This document shows, one piece after another, positions 1-9,698 of a DNA stretch of 64,000 nucleotides (within the stretch, counting starts at the first letter, position 1; every line of letters begins with the position of its first letter). The stretch spans positions 186,001 through 250,000 of the forward strand of contig JASJFT010000040.1 in NCBI GenBank assembly GCA_030770425.1. Direction: 5' to 3'. The notes beneath the pieces were generated by a model that was not told where the DNA came from, ran no database searches, and saw only the letters and a list, made by a program, of their open reading frames with translations. The translations under genes and the position numbers were made by a program. This DNA comes from Darksidea phi (lineage: Eukaryota > Ascomycota > Dothideomycetes > Pleosporales > Lentitheciaceae).

Positions 1-306
1 TGTCTTCATGGGACGTAATGTTTACTGTGAACCGGTGTCTTCACTAATAACATTGACCTTAAAAGCTCTCACACACCTGCTAGCTAGAACGAGCCACGAC
101 CTAGATAGGAACTATGACGTATATAAATCACAAGGAGCTGGAAGGCGCTGAGTTCAGACTATTGATTCGCGTACATTTCTTCGCATACAGTTCGACCTTC
201 AGAAACACAACTGGTAAATTCAAATGTACATGCATGAATGATACCCATGCCATGCTACCACCAATCGAAGATTGCCCCCTTCATAAGCATATCAATCTCA
301 ACCTAT

Positions 307-1397
307 TCATGTGAAAGCCATACTCTTCTTGATCTCAGCGATTGCTAGCGCAGGGTTCAAGCCCTTAGGGCATGTCCTTGAGCAGTTGAGAATAGTGTGA
401 CAGCGATACAAGCTCATGCTATTGTTTAAAGCGTCCTGGCGTTCGGCTTTCTTCTCGTCTCGCGAATCGGCAATCCAGCGGTACGACTGGAGGAGGACGG
501 CGGGGCCGAGGTATTCTTCCTGGTTCCACCAATATGAGGGGCAGGAAGTCGAGCAGCAGGCGCAGAGAATGCATTCATAGAGACCATCGAGCTTCTTGCG
601 CTCTCCCTTCGTTTGTCGGTATTCACGACCCTGTAATGATGATGTCAGTGGGGCTCAGCCGGGATGCCATGCTAAACTTACATCTGGTGAAGGAGTTGTG
701 CGTTGAAGATACGGCTTAACCGAACGATACTGCTTGTAGAAAAGTGTCATGTCAGGTACCAGGTCTTTGACAATGTACATGTGTGGAAGAGGGTAAATGC
801 GCGACTCTTTGGCCGTCTCGGTGGGAATACGGCCTGTTCCACGTCGGTTAGCGTCTCGATCCTGCTACTGATATGATCTTTCGACATACAAAGACATGCC
901 AGAGTGTTGACGCCATCAATGTTCATAGCACAGCTTCCGCAGATTCCCTCGCGACAACTTCTTCGGAAAGTCAGAGTAGGATCGATCTCGTTCTTGATCC
1001 GGATCAGCGCATCTAGCATCATAGGGCCCGTCTTGTTTAAATCTAGAGTATACGATTGCATGCGCGGCTTCGCGGTGGGCTCGTCCGGGTTCCAACGGTA
1101 GATGTGGAATGTCTTGATCTTCGCATCTGTGCTCGGTTCGGGTTCCTTGACCGTGGACGTCTTACTCTCCGGAACAACCTTACGAGCAGGGTCCGGTACA
1201 GTCTTTTCGGCAACCTTGGAGATGGGGTCGCGGGCGCTGGTGTCGGTCACGGAGGCGAAGCCACGGGAGAAGACCGCGGGACGGAGGGCTGCTGCAAAGA
1301 CGTCAGTGGAGCTCCAATCGTGCCGAAATGCCTTTGTAGACCTGGTCGTACCTGTCCGCGTCGTAGCCAGACGAGCGAGAACGCGCGTGGTTGCCAT
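307..1397 (-). CDS. SDHB: Succinate dehydrogenase iron-sulfur subunit (complex II), 307 aa, 4 exons
   Basis: Iron-sulfur subunit of mitochondrial succinate dehydrogenase, which passes electrons from the flavoprotein to ubiquinone at the inner membrane. Exons are 1397-1352, 1291-890, 833-682 and 630-307; the introns are 60, 56 and 51 nt, and the second has a GCTAAC branch site. The N-terminus (about 30 residues, rich in R/A/T, starting [10 protein letters not shown]) looks like a mitochondrial presequence. The 2Fe-2S ligands are visible as CREGICGSC (C127, C132, C135) and C147. The 4Fe-4S and 3Fe-4S ligands are in [11 protein letters not shown] (220-230) and [11 protein letters not shown] (277-287). 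The start was chosen at MATTR because an upstream in-frame ATG (1421) adds a His/Pro-rich stretch atypical of a presequence. Length fits the family. Residues P231, N236 and H278 correspond to the ubiquinone-pocket positions changed in SDHI-resistant fungi, and all are wild type here. Confidence 0.97.
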
Positions 1398-1765
1398 TGT
1401 GGGTGGGTGGTGGTTGTGCAATTGCTTGGATGGCGAACTGAAGCGAACTAGAAGTCGTTACGTGCACGAAGTCGAAGACCTCGGGCCAAGCGACGAACGG
1501 CCGCTGGGTCAGCACTTCAGCCGCCCTGTGATTCGTCAGAAAGCGACATGGTCAGTGCTTCCCTTTCGGGCCATTTCGGCATACGCCACACCTTTGTCAT
1601 GAACACCCGGCTTTCTCCACTATTTGAGTTTAATTTCTTCGCTTCAACATGGGAACCTACACGGTTGGGTGACGAATACTACGCCTCGTTACAAAAATCT
1701 ACCCAGTCACCATTTCTCTTGTCCATCAGAGTGATTGCACGGTACCAGCCATGTGACAGACCCTC

Positions 1766-2788
1766 ATGTCCCGGGTCCGATGCTCTACCTTCACAACCAG
1801 GTTTTCATCACTTGGACGCTCTTTAGTCCGACAGCACCAACAGCGCTCCTACAATACCGGTATCATGTCCTCGCCGCTCTCCTTTTCCAGTCCTGTTCAT
1901 TGGATATTGGACTGGGACGGTACCATCACCAAGCGCGATACTCTAGATGCCCTAGTCAACATTGCTGCGAAGTGCAAGCCAGATTCGCCGGTCCTCACAC
2001 AATGGAAGTGCGTCACTGAAGCCTACATTGCCGACTATGAAAGCACACTTAAGATTCACGCATCTGGCGGAAGACTTCCCTCTTCGATATCTGAAGAGAA
2101 GGCTTTGCTGAAGATACTGGAAGAGGTCGAGCAGAGGAGTATCAATCGCGTGTCTGAATCGGGCATCTTTGATGGATTGACGATAAAAGATTTGGACAAC
2201 GGTGCTGCCAAAGCGATCGCGTCTGGAGAGGTCAAGCTGCGAGATGGTTGCGGCGACTTTCTGCATCTTGTTCGGTCACGCCCTCAAGGTCAAGACAGGA
2301 AGGCAGACATGATAAGTATCCTCAGCGTGAACTGGAGCCAGCGATTTATTTCTGCATGTTTGAGGGCCGTCCGCGAGGACTTTGCGCAAATGTTATCGCA
2401 TTCTGTCTACTCGAACGAGCTGGAGGGTCTCGAACATGGAACACGTACAACCGGACGTATATGTGTCGATAAAGATGTCAGGATCATCTCCAGCCGTGAC
2501 AAGCTAGCCCGCCTTGAACTCCTGCGCAAAAGCACCTTGCGTCAAGGGAAACCGATTCCAGTGGTATATGTTGGCGACAGCTGCACTGATTTCGAATGTT
2601 TGCTGGCTGCGGACTTGGGGATTTGCATCCGAGACGATCCGATGACTAGCGCGCAGAAGAAATTGGCCGATTCGCTAGCAACAGTCGGTGTTTCTTGTGC
2701 TCGTCTTCAAGATGTGGAAGAGGGGAACTGTGTTGCATGGGTTGAGGATTTTGATGAGCTCCGGAGATGGGTACATAGGACCAATTGA
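1766..2788 (+). CDS. HAD-superfamily phosphatase-like hydrolase, 340 aa (or 307 aa from the second ATG)
   Basis: Haloacid dehalogenase-fold hydrolase, probably a phosphatase; substrate unknown. Motif I is DWDGT (residues 49-53, nucleophile Asp in the DxDGT pattern), motif II is SVNWS, and motif III is VGDSCTDF followed by the hydrophobic stretch ECLLAADLGICI, all in the order expected for the superfamily. It is a single exon. Two starts are possible. ATG 1766 adds 33 residues rich in R, S and T with no acidic residue, which resembles a mitochondrial presequence. ATG 1865 (MSSPLSF) gives the bare enzyme. The gene is divergent from SDHB, with about 370-470 bp between start codons. Fold and class are clear from the motifs; the physiological role is not. 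Confidence 0.85.
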   Translation: MSRVRCSTFTTRFSSLGRSLVRQHQQRSYNTGIMSSPLSFSSPVHWILDWDGTITKRDTLDALVNIAAKCKPDSPVLTQWKCVTEAYIADYESTLKIHASGGRLPSSISEEKALLKILEEVEQRSINRVSESGIFDGLTIKDLDNGAAKAIASGEVKLRDGCGDFLHLVRSRPQGQDRKADMISILSVNWSQRFISACLRAVREDFAQMLSHSVYSNELEGLEHGTRTTGRICVDKDVRIISSRDKLARLELLRKSTLRQGKPIPVVYVGDSCTDFECLLAADLGICIRDDPMTSAQKKLADSLATVGVSCARLQDVEEGNCVAWVEDFDELRRWVHRTN

Positions 2789-3340
2789 ATGTTCCACAAA
2801 CTCCAGCAGCTCGATCAACCACCGGTTCTCCAGCACTTGAGGCCTCCTCAAAATACAAATCCAACGGCGAATGTTCGCTAACTATATACCTAGTCAAATC
2901 GGGATCTGGCTCTTAGGGTACAATATGCTACTAAATGCGTAAGGCAGTTTTGCATAAGCCGCAATAGGTCATGTTGTTGGGAGGCTAGTCCTATAGAAAA
3001 GCGTTGTGAACACTAAGGACGGGGGGGCATGGCGCCACACTTATTCATCAAGTCGGGTTGCTATCTGTCTATATATTCAGGAACATTGTATCAAACCGCG
3101 TCAATCATCCTCCGACTATTGTCGTAGATCATGGTATGATAACTTCATCTTCGCCGAAGTCCAACCCTCGACCCAACGCAGCAAGTTATCCCATCCTCCG
3201 TTACACATGTTCCTTCCCCTACCATGAAGTTATTGCCCGCACATTCAAACGTCCTACTAGCGTTGCACACGCACAAAAATCAAGCAACTCCTCCAACATC
3301 GCCACCACACTCTGACCAAATCGAACAACACTACACGGTC
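2789..3340. other. Intergenic, nothing recognised
   Basis: Region between the HAD gene and the tRNA terminator. Short ORFs here have no recognisable motif, and I see no repeat or RNA structure. Confidence 0.6.
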
Positions 3341-3352
3341 AAAAAGCAAAAA
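3341..3352 (-). terminator. Pol III terminator T-tracts for tRNA-Glu
   Basis: On the minus strand, two runs of five T (3352-3348 and 3345-3341) lie about 10 nt downstream of the tRNA 3' end. This is the usual RNA polymerase III termination signal. Confidence 0.75.
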
Positions 3353-3361
3353 GATGGCGCT

Positions 3362-3514
3362 TTCCGACACCGGGAATCGAACCTATTGGAGATTAGTAGA
3401 GTTTTAGATGGCTAGTAACAGGCTATTGCTTACCCGGGCCTTGCCGGCACTACCACGACGATGTAGTTACTCTGCAATGAGAGCGGCAAATCCTAGCCAC
3501 TAGACCATATCGGA
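3362..3514 (-). tRNA. tRNA-Glu (anticodon CTC) with canonical intron plus a second T-stem insert
   Basis: Reads from 3514 down to 3362. After removing two inserts it gives a 72-nt tRNA. The acceptor stem TCCGATA pairs with TGTCGGA (one G-U), with discriminator A at 3362. The D-stem GTCT pairs with GGAT. The anticodon stem TGCCG pairs with CGGCA around loop CTCTCAC, with CTC at positions 34-36. The T-stem CCGGG pairs with CCCGG around TTCGATT. Insert 1 (3477-3448, 30 nt) lies directly after A37, the canonical tRNA intron site, and holds a GAG that can pair with the anticodon. Insert 2 (3433-3383, 51 nt) interrupts the T-stem between positions 52 and 53 and is listed separately. The A-box region and the B-box GGTTCGATTCC are intact in the DNA. 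A TATATA run about 40 nt upstream and downstream T-tracts support an expressed gene. Confidence 0.9.
3383..3433 (-). other. 51-nt spliceosomal-intron-like insert inside tRNA-Glu
   Basis: Reading on the minus strand, the insert begins GTAAGC, contains TACTAAT (3398-3392) about ten nucleotides before the end, and ends CAATAG. It therefore carries a good fungal 5' splice site, branch site and 3' splice site, at the same length as ordinary mRNA introns in this window (47-63 nt). The boundaries can slide by one or two G residues, so GT..AG is one of three equivalent placements. Excision restores CCCGG|GTTCGATTCCCGG, a perfect T-arm. The hexamer CAATAG occurs near both ends of the insert. Confidence 0.8.
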
Positions 3515-3552
3515 TGTTGTTGCTGAATATGGAGCTTTTTGGGCCGCATGTC

Positions 3553-3561
3553 ATATATATA
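3553..3561 (-). promoter_or_regulatory. TATA-like element upstream of tRNA-Glu
   Basis: An alternating ATATATATA run lies about 40 nt upstream of the tRNA 5' end. This is the position where TATA elements assist TFIIIB at tRNA genes in several fungi. Function is inferred from position only. Confidence 0.45.
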
Positions 3562-4064
3562 CTACATACAAAGGGTTTACTCAGATTATAGGACTAGAAT
3601 GGCTTAATGTAGTTTGTATGCGGTGGGTATGATTGATCGTGGTCATGGTCAAATTAAGTCACTGCGAGTGGAAATTTTCAAAAGGGGGGACCCACTTCCG
3701 AGTCCAAATCTACATGCAGTAAATACAGAAATAGCATTGGAAACGAGAGTAAAAGACAGTATGCCGCTAACGCTAGAACCAAAACATACGATATCCTGCC
3801 CGGTTCCTTTCACAGCTGAATTTGAGGAACCCCCAGAAAGACATCGTATTGCTGGACTGGCGTTACATCAATTTAAACATTTGAAACCTCCATGCTAACA
3901 TCCTAGAAGGATAACACACGACAGTGGGAAGAGATAGGCCAATTTGCGAAGATATTGGAAAGTTAACAGAGATGCGTCATCGTTATCGCAGAAGGAAAGG
4001 AGTCATGGGAAACAACAAATCTCAACCACACTCGGGCCCCAAAAATCTGAAGTGGGAAACGGTG
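3562..4064. other. Intergenic, nothing recognised
   Basis: The only ORF of note (3614-3898, plus) has no recognisable domain and low coding character. No repeat seen. Confidence 0.5.
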
Positions 4065-6634
4065 TTACTCCGCGACCGGTGTATCGGCGCGTTCTGGCTC
4101 CGTCGTCGGGTAGGGGGTGATACCGAGTAGCTTCATCCCGTTCTCTAACACTACGCGAGTTGCTTCGAAAAGCACGAGGTGACCTGGCCCAAACACGATA
4201 TCCTTCTTTTCTCGCTCAGCCACCTGTATCTCTAACTCTCCTTCTGGTTTTACTGGTTTAGTAGTAGCGCCTCCTTCTGGTTCTACCGCTTCAGCAACTG
4301 CTTCTCCTTCTGGATCTACTGCTATAGCATAACCATCTCCTTCTGGCTTAGCTCCTTCAGCATCAGCATCTCCGTCTGGTTTTACTGCTTCAGCAACTGA
4401 TTCTGGTTCTGGTTCCACCGCTTCAACAGCAACTTCTCCTTCCGGTTCAGCTGCTTCGGCGACGGGCTCCGGTTCGGCTGCTTCGGCGACGGGCTCCGGT
4501 TCGGCTGCTTCGGCGACGGGCTCCGGTTCGGCTGCTTCAGCGACAGGCTCCGGTTCGGCTGCTTCAACGACAGGCTCCGGTTCGGCTGCTTCAACGACAG
4601 GCTCCGGTTCGGCTGCTTCAACGACAGGCTCCGGTTCAACTGTTTCAGCATCGGCATCTCCTTCTGGTTTTACTGCTTCCGCATCGGCATCTCCGCCTAG
4701 TTTTACTGCTTCAGCATCTACATCGCTTCCCGGGGGCAGTACATTCGCTTCTTCTTCTTCTTCTTCTTCTTCTTCATCCCTTTTCAAGCACTCCCCCAAT
4801 TGCTCGATAACACTGGCTAAATACGTGACGATAGCCGCCGGCTCGAGAGACTGGTATGTGGCATGAGTGATCTCCGGATACTGAGCTAGAAGACGGAGGA
4901 GGTTTGTTGGGTTTTCTTCCATGAAGAGCTCATAATCCTCGTCCGAAAGCTCTAAATGGGCAGGGCGGTCCTTGAGGATCGAACACAGCTTGGTATACCA
5001 GTACTGCATATCCGGTCCCGTGCCGGGCTTGAACGCAGTCATTGTGCTAGTGTCGAAGGAGTGGGTAGAGGTTGTTCTGGTTGATAGCTCTTGGGCGACT
5101 AGGGCGCTGACCCCGAGAATCTTTGCGCTTTCAACGGGTCCTTTGAAAATGGCAGACTTTTCTCCGTCCGCCTCCAATGCAGCCGCCATAGCCTCCTCGC
5201 AATGTCTAATGATCGCTTGCGGCCTGTACGATTTTTCCAGCTTTTCAGCCATCTTCGAGGCCTCGCTGAAGCGCAGATGTTGAACCTTGTCGGCAAGCTC
5301 TGCCATATCGAGCGCTTTCAGAATGTGATGTAGATGCGCGAAGTGCACGCTGTTGTCGTTCGCCGCAACGATGATCATCTTGTCAAACTCATATTTCCTG
5401 GACCGTTCCAGCACAGCCGCAAGATCGCGAAGAAGGTACGTGGTCCCTCCATTCCTATCTCTGATGATTGCCGTGCCCGCTTTCAGCCCGATCTCCTGCA
5501 TGTGAACCACCCAGGCTCCCGCGCCCTCTTTACAGATGCCTTTGTCCTTCAACATCTGCTCAATCTCAGCCATCGTATCTGGGCTGACCTCGGATTCGCC
5601 GGTGTACTCGTCGAACGTCACGCCCAGTTGCGAGTTGAAGTCTCTATAATTTTCGATGTTGACATCCCGAACGCGCTTCCAGAATGCAACGGCTTCTTCA
5701 TCTCCATCTTGCAGCTTCTTAAACGCTGCATTCCGCTCAGCAAATATGCCCTGGTTCTCTATCTCCAGTTGCACTTCACCTTCATCATGCCCATGCTTCG
5801 CCGCTTCGTCGCGAGCTCGCTTGCTAGCCTCTTTTTCGGGCTGAAATAATTCCTTAATCTGATGGTGAACGTCGAGAAGGTGTCCAATATCATTGGCTTC
5901 GTACTCAGCCTCGTTACCAAACCTCTCCCAACCCACTTTGAGCAGAGCAATGTCCTTGCCCCAATCTCCAAGGTAGTTGATTCTTGTTACATCCCATCCC
6001 ATGTTCTCATGGAACCTGCTTACAAATTCGCCTAGGATGGTACTCCGAAGATGCTTTCCTTGGAACTCGCTCGCAATGTTTGGGGAAGAAAACTCCACGA
6101 TAAGCTTCTTTCGTCCCTCTTCGGGGGAGGAGGGGCTTCGCAATCCAAGAGCCGCATCATTGCCATACGTGCTCTTGCGGTCCAGTATGAAAGGTAGCAA
6201 GAGGTACGCGAGCGGCTTAGCCTCGAGAAAGATACGGAAATGCACCGTTTCGAGGAACGGTAGGGGAAAGAGCGGATGGTCCCGTGGGAACTGAAAGGGA
6301 TTAGATACACATACACGTGGGCACGAGGAAAATATGAACGGGTTCAAACCTTTTTCAACAGATCAATGGCCACTTCGGCAGCCTTGAAGCCTGGCCGGAG
6401 CTTCGGAAGAATGACTGCTAAATCTCCGTTGTAGATGTTATTAGGCCATTGAATGGACTTATATGCAGTCTCCGGGCTACACTCGACGAGGCTACCCAGA
6501 ATATCGGCCAGATAGATACGCCAAAGGTCGAGAGGCTTGTTCAACACATCAGCTGCGTCGTAGCTGGGAAGAGGCACAGTCAAATGTAGCAACTCAAGGC
6601 GCTTCTCGAGCCCTGAAGTATCAAGCGTCATCAT
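4065..6634 (-). CDS. Divergent arginyl-tRNA synthetase-like protein, 836 aa, 2 exons
   Basis: Exons 6634-6350 and 6290-4065; the 59-nt intron has a CTAAT branch site and a TTTCAG acceptor, phase 0. The fold of a class I ArgRS is clear: the N-terminal Add1-like region (ADVLNKPLDLW), EFSSPNIA, LRSTI, NYLGDWGK, YTGESEV and TTYLLRDLAAVLER, then a C-terminal anticodon-binding segment ending VVLENGMKLLGITP. Three things are odd. The HIGH-type motif, usually HAGH after SSPNIA, reads QGKH (residues 172-175). The usual MSTRKG (KMSKS-equivalent) block is absent, and the aligned stretch reads SEASKMAEKLEKSY (near 435). About 190 residues of acidic E/P/A repeats (roughly 597-787) split the anticodon-binding domain. 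It may be a paralogue with weak or no aminoacylation activity rather than the housekeeping enzyme. Upstream initiation is not excluded. Confidence 0.85.
4450..4638 (-). repeat. Coding 27-bp minisatellite, 7 copies
   Basis: Seven tandem 27-bp units inside the ArgRS-like gene encode EPEPV(A/V)EAA repeats. Four units carry the A variant and three the V variant, so two sub-lineages were each amplified as a block. The unit length is a multiple of three, so copy-number change keeps the frame. Confidence 0.95.
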
Positions 6635-7420
6635 GAGTTCAAAGCTCCCTTCCGATCAGGTAAGGTACTCGTAGTAGGACAAAACAGTTGCAGCGGCGAT
6701 TCAAGACATTGGGCGCCCTAGAGTCACAGATGATTTCGGGATAGAAAGGTCGCCCGCACCGTACGTTGGGCACCGATAAGAAGGCATACCGCCCTCTTGT
6801 GCCAATACAACTGCAGTGTTCGCTGGTCACTCATTCTCAGCCTCATCCTATGCCACGTTGGTGCGCATGGGCCTCGTGTTTCCCCGTGATTGGTCATGAC
6901 ATCGGCATATGCGTCAGCACACGTTTAATGAAAATGCAAAGCTCACCTACATGACCAGAGTGGTGTTCATCATAGCAATTGATTTGAGCAATACGCGAGA
7001 CGCCGTCCAACTGCTATTGAAAATCTTGCCTTATCCTCGGCAGTGCAAATGACCGTTTCACCGGTCGCAAGCAGGTCGTTGAATGTTGAGACAAGGCGAA
7101 ACGAGGCGATTGAACGAGTCCCAAATAGGCACTGAGATCCCTTACAGGATTAACTCCAGCGAAATATCGACTCTCCATATTCGAAGGAATTATGATCCTA
7201 ACAGAAGAGCCACCCTTCGACGCGGATCGCGAAGACAATCCTATAGGAAAAAATCAACTCATGTGGATAAAAAATAATTGACCGTTATTATAGGAACTAA
7301 ATACATACAATTGCACGAGGGTATCATGGGAAGTACTATAGTAAGCCATACAAGGAAATTCGTAGCAAAACAGTCTACACCATAAGCCATCAGAGCATCA
7401 TGCGTCTGTTCACTGGCGTT
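6635..7420. other. Intergenic between ArgRS-like and CorA-like genes
   Basis: Upstream region of the ArgRS-like gene and 3' flank of the next minus-strand gene. No gene, RNA or repeat recognised. Confidence 0.6.
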
Positions 7421-9698
7421 TTAGGGCCCACAAATGGTCTCTTCTGTATCTGCGCGAAACAGCCTCCTTCTACGAAGTCTTTCCCAAAGTCGCAGGTTGC
7501 GCGGCTGAAATTTTGCTTTCGTGTCTTTGACCGTCTGCCAGACGTATCGAGGTCGTATTCGGCCTTCCTCGAAAGAGATGAGGAACCGTAGCAGAACGAA
7601 AACGATAATGATTGCACCAGCGAAAGACGCTCCAGTTCGTTGAAAGCCTCCGAATGGCTCTGGGATGGCGAAGAACGCCGAAACGATAGCGAATGGTGAT
7701 ACCCAGACGACCATCAACTTTGCATTGAAGCTGTTCACCTTCGCGACCTCGTTGCTCACCTTCGCGACCTCGTTGCTCTCCTTCGCGACCTCGTTGCTCA
7801 CCTTCGCGACCTCGTTGCTCTCGAGCGTCAAGCTGAGCTTAAGGATATCGGCTCTCGTTTGGCAACGCCGAACCAGAGTGTCTAGCCTTCGCTGTAAGAC
7901 TGCTAACTTGTCAAATTTTGCTTTGATCTCGAGAATCATCGGGCCTAAGCCCTGACTATTCTTCTTCGATACTTCGGGTATGTTGTCGAAGTCGCGGAAA
8001 TATCCAATGTCTCCATCAGCAGAGCAAAACCGCTTCCATTCCTCATTCGTCGTTGCGAGCGCATCATGGAGATCCCAAAGTATGGTCAGAGTCTTTTGCA
8101 TCCGATCAAATGTATCTTTGTTGGCCTCGGGACCAAGTGAAGGCGTCTTAACAGAGGGGGGCTTATCGGTGTCTTTTCGGATGCCGATCTCGCACTTGCG
8201 GATAAGCTTAGCCCATTCACCAACGATTTGGTCCAGTCTTCTAGATACAACCAACAGAAAGTACTCTCTTGGGTTCCACGTGGGAAGATTGGCATCGACA
8301 GTACGAGCACCGTCCGCCGCAATCTGATCGACGACCGTGCCGTTATAGTCGAATTCGGATTCGCCCATATCTCTGTCCTCGTCAAAATCGGTGTCGCTAA
8401 ATGCATAGGCGACCCAGCGGCGGTCCGCTACACCACAGATTGTAACAGCGATGTGCGCTTCGTGTATACCTAGCGGTGGCTCATCATGCATGGGAGGTCT
8501 ATCATTGACCAGGAATGAAACATCTGTCCAGGTCCTACGGGGCTTAATAAAGACTCCGCCTTTGAAATACTCCTTCTGGTGGCCCTTTCTGAGTGCATAG
8601 AAAGGCATATGGAACTGCATTTGAAAAACAGTATAGTTCCCCGTCTTATGATGAGTTAGCATCGTGCATTCTACACGCCGTACGGATGAACATACCGATA
8701 TATTAACGCTTATTGATGTTTGTATTGCGAGGTGGTTGAACATGATCTCTTTCAAGGATGGAGCCTGATGGGGGGGAGCAGTCTCGGTGAGTGCGAAGAT
8801 GAACGAAGGACTCAAATTGAAGATGGAACTGCCAAGGTTAGTTCACTAGAAGAATATGGTATACACGATCTTGAGACTTACATCAATCGCCTGTCCGCGT
8901 CTGGTAGTTCAGAGTGTCCAAATTGCTGGGAACATGAGGTCAGTGAAATGAATTTGCAAACCGAAGTTTAATGGGCTTGGCCAACCCCAGCCGGAGCATA
9001 TGAATATATCCATTAGAACAGGAATGTAGGAATTGGCTGTTGTCAAACCGGAGACGTCATTGTACCTTTTCCTTTAGACCTTGGAAGAGCGCTAATGCGC
9101 TTAACGGCGGTTCGTACATTCTATAGGGCAGGCCCTTGTTTGCACTTTGTGTAGTGCTGTTGTGACTAGTCCCGTGTTCAGGAGAGGTATCGTCCGAAGT
9201 TGCCCCTGGAGACAGAGGGCTGTCATTTACGGGCGGTGCTGGGGCTTTTGACGCCAGGGCTTCCAAATTTTGTGCAGAAGAGTGAGATTTAGCCGAATTG
9301 CAATAGGATGAGTACAACCGATCATCAAGCCATGCCGTGCTTTGTTGACTTCCTCCAGGTTGCTCTAGAGGGGATGGAGGCACCCCACTGCAGAAAGCGG
9401 TGATCTCCTCCTCTTCAATAGACGGATCGTCGTCATCATAGCCTCGTAGGAAGAGTTCAAGCCGGTTGGGCTTATCTTTTGGCACGGACTCAGATGGATC
9501 TGCGCCTGCCGGTTTCTGCTTTGCTGAATCCGTCGGTGGGTGTTCGTCGTTTGGTAGCGCAGTTGATGCAGCGTCCAACCTAAACTCAACAAGCGACTTT
9601 TCCTCCAAAGGATTTCGATCTTCTGAGAATTTGGCAGGCCAAATTTTCTGGAAGTGCTCCAGAGAGGAGCCACTGACTGGGTTCGGTTGCCCAAGCAT
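7421..9698 (-). CDS. CorA-like fungal membrane protein, paralogue A, 677 aa, 4 exons
   Basis: Exons 9698-9066, 8925-8882 (44 nt), 8828-8696 (133 nt) and 8644-7421; all phases close. Residues 1-211 are low-complexity and acidic/serine-rich, with AFCSGV and AWLDDR blocks shared with paralogue B. Next come DADRRLI, a conserved tract (SPSFIFALTETAPPHQAP), FHMPFYALRKG, an aspartate-rich region, and a helical region with ILWDLHDALATTNEEWKRF. A heptad-like SNEVAKV repeat (about 542-575) precedes two hydrophobic segments (about 580-598 and 609-627) and a basic tail. This layout, a large N-terminal domain then coiled coil then two close TM helices, resembles fungal proteins annotated as CorA-like Mg transporters. 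No GMN motif follows TM1, so transport is not supported by sequence. It is one of two paralogues in the window; intron 1 (140 nt) is the least certain boundary. Confidence 0.8.
7740..7823 (-). repeat. Coding 21-bp minisatellite, 4 copies
   Basis: Four tandem 21-bp units encode (V/E)SNEVAK heptads just before the first TM helix of paralogue A. The units alternate between two variants (GTG or GAG codon at the V/E position). Seven-residue periodicity suits a coiled coil. Confidence 0.95.

Noticed and set aside
114..314. 66-codon ORF at the left edge
   Set aside because: Lies in the 3' flank of SDHB, overlaps its last codons on the other strand, no motif.
5334..5849. 171-codon plus-strand ORF
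   Set aside because: Antisense shadow of the ArgRS-like gene.
7740..7823. Possible CRISPR-like array
   Set aside because: Repeats are directly adjacent without spacers and lie in a eukaryotic coding exon; it is a minisatellite. No CRISPR array is present anywhere in the window.
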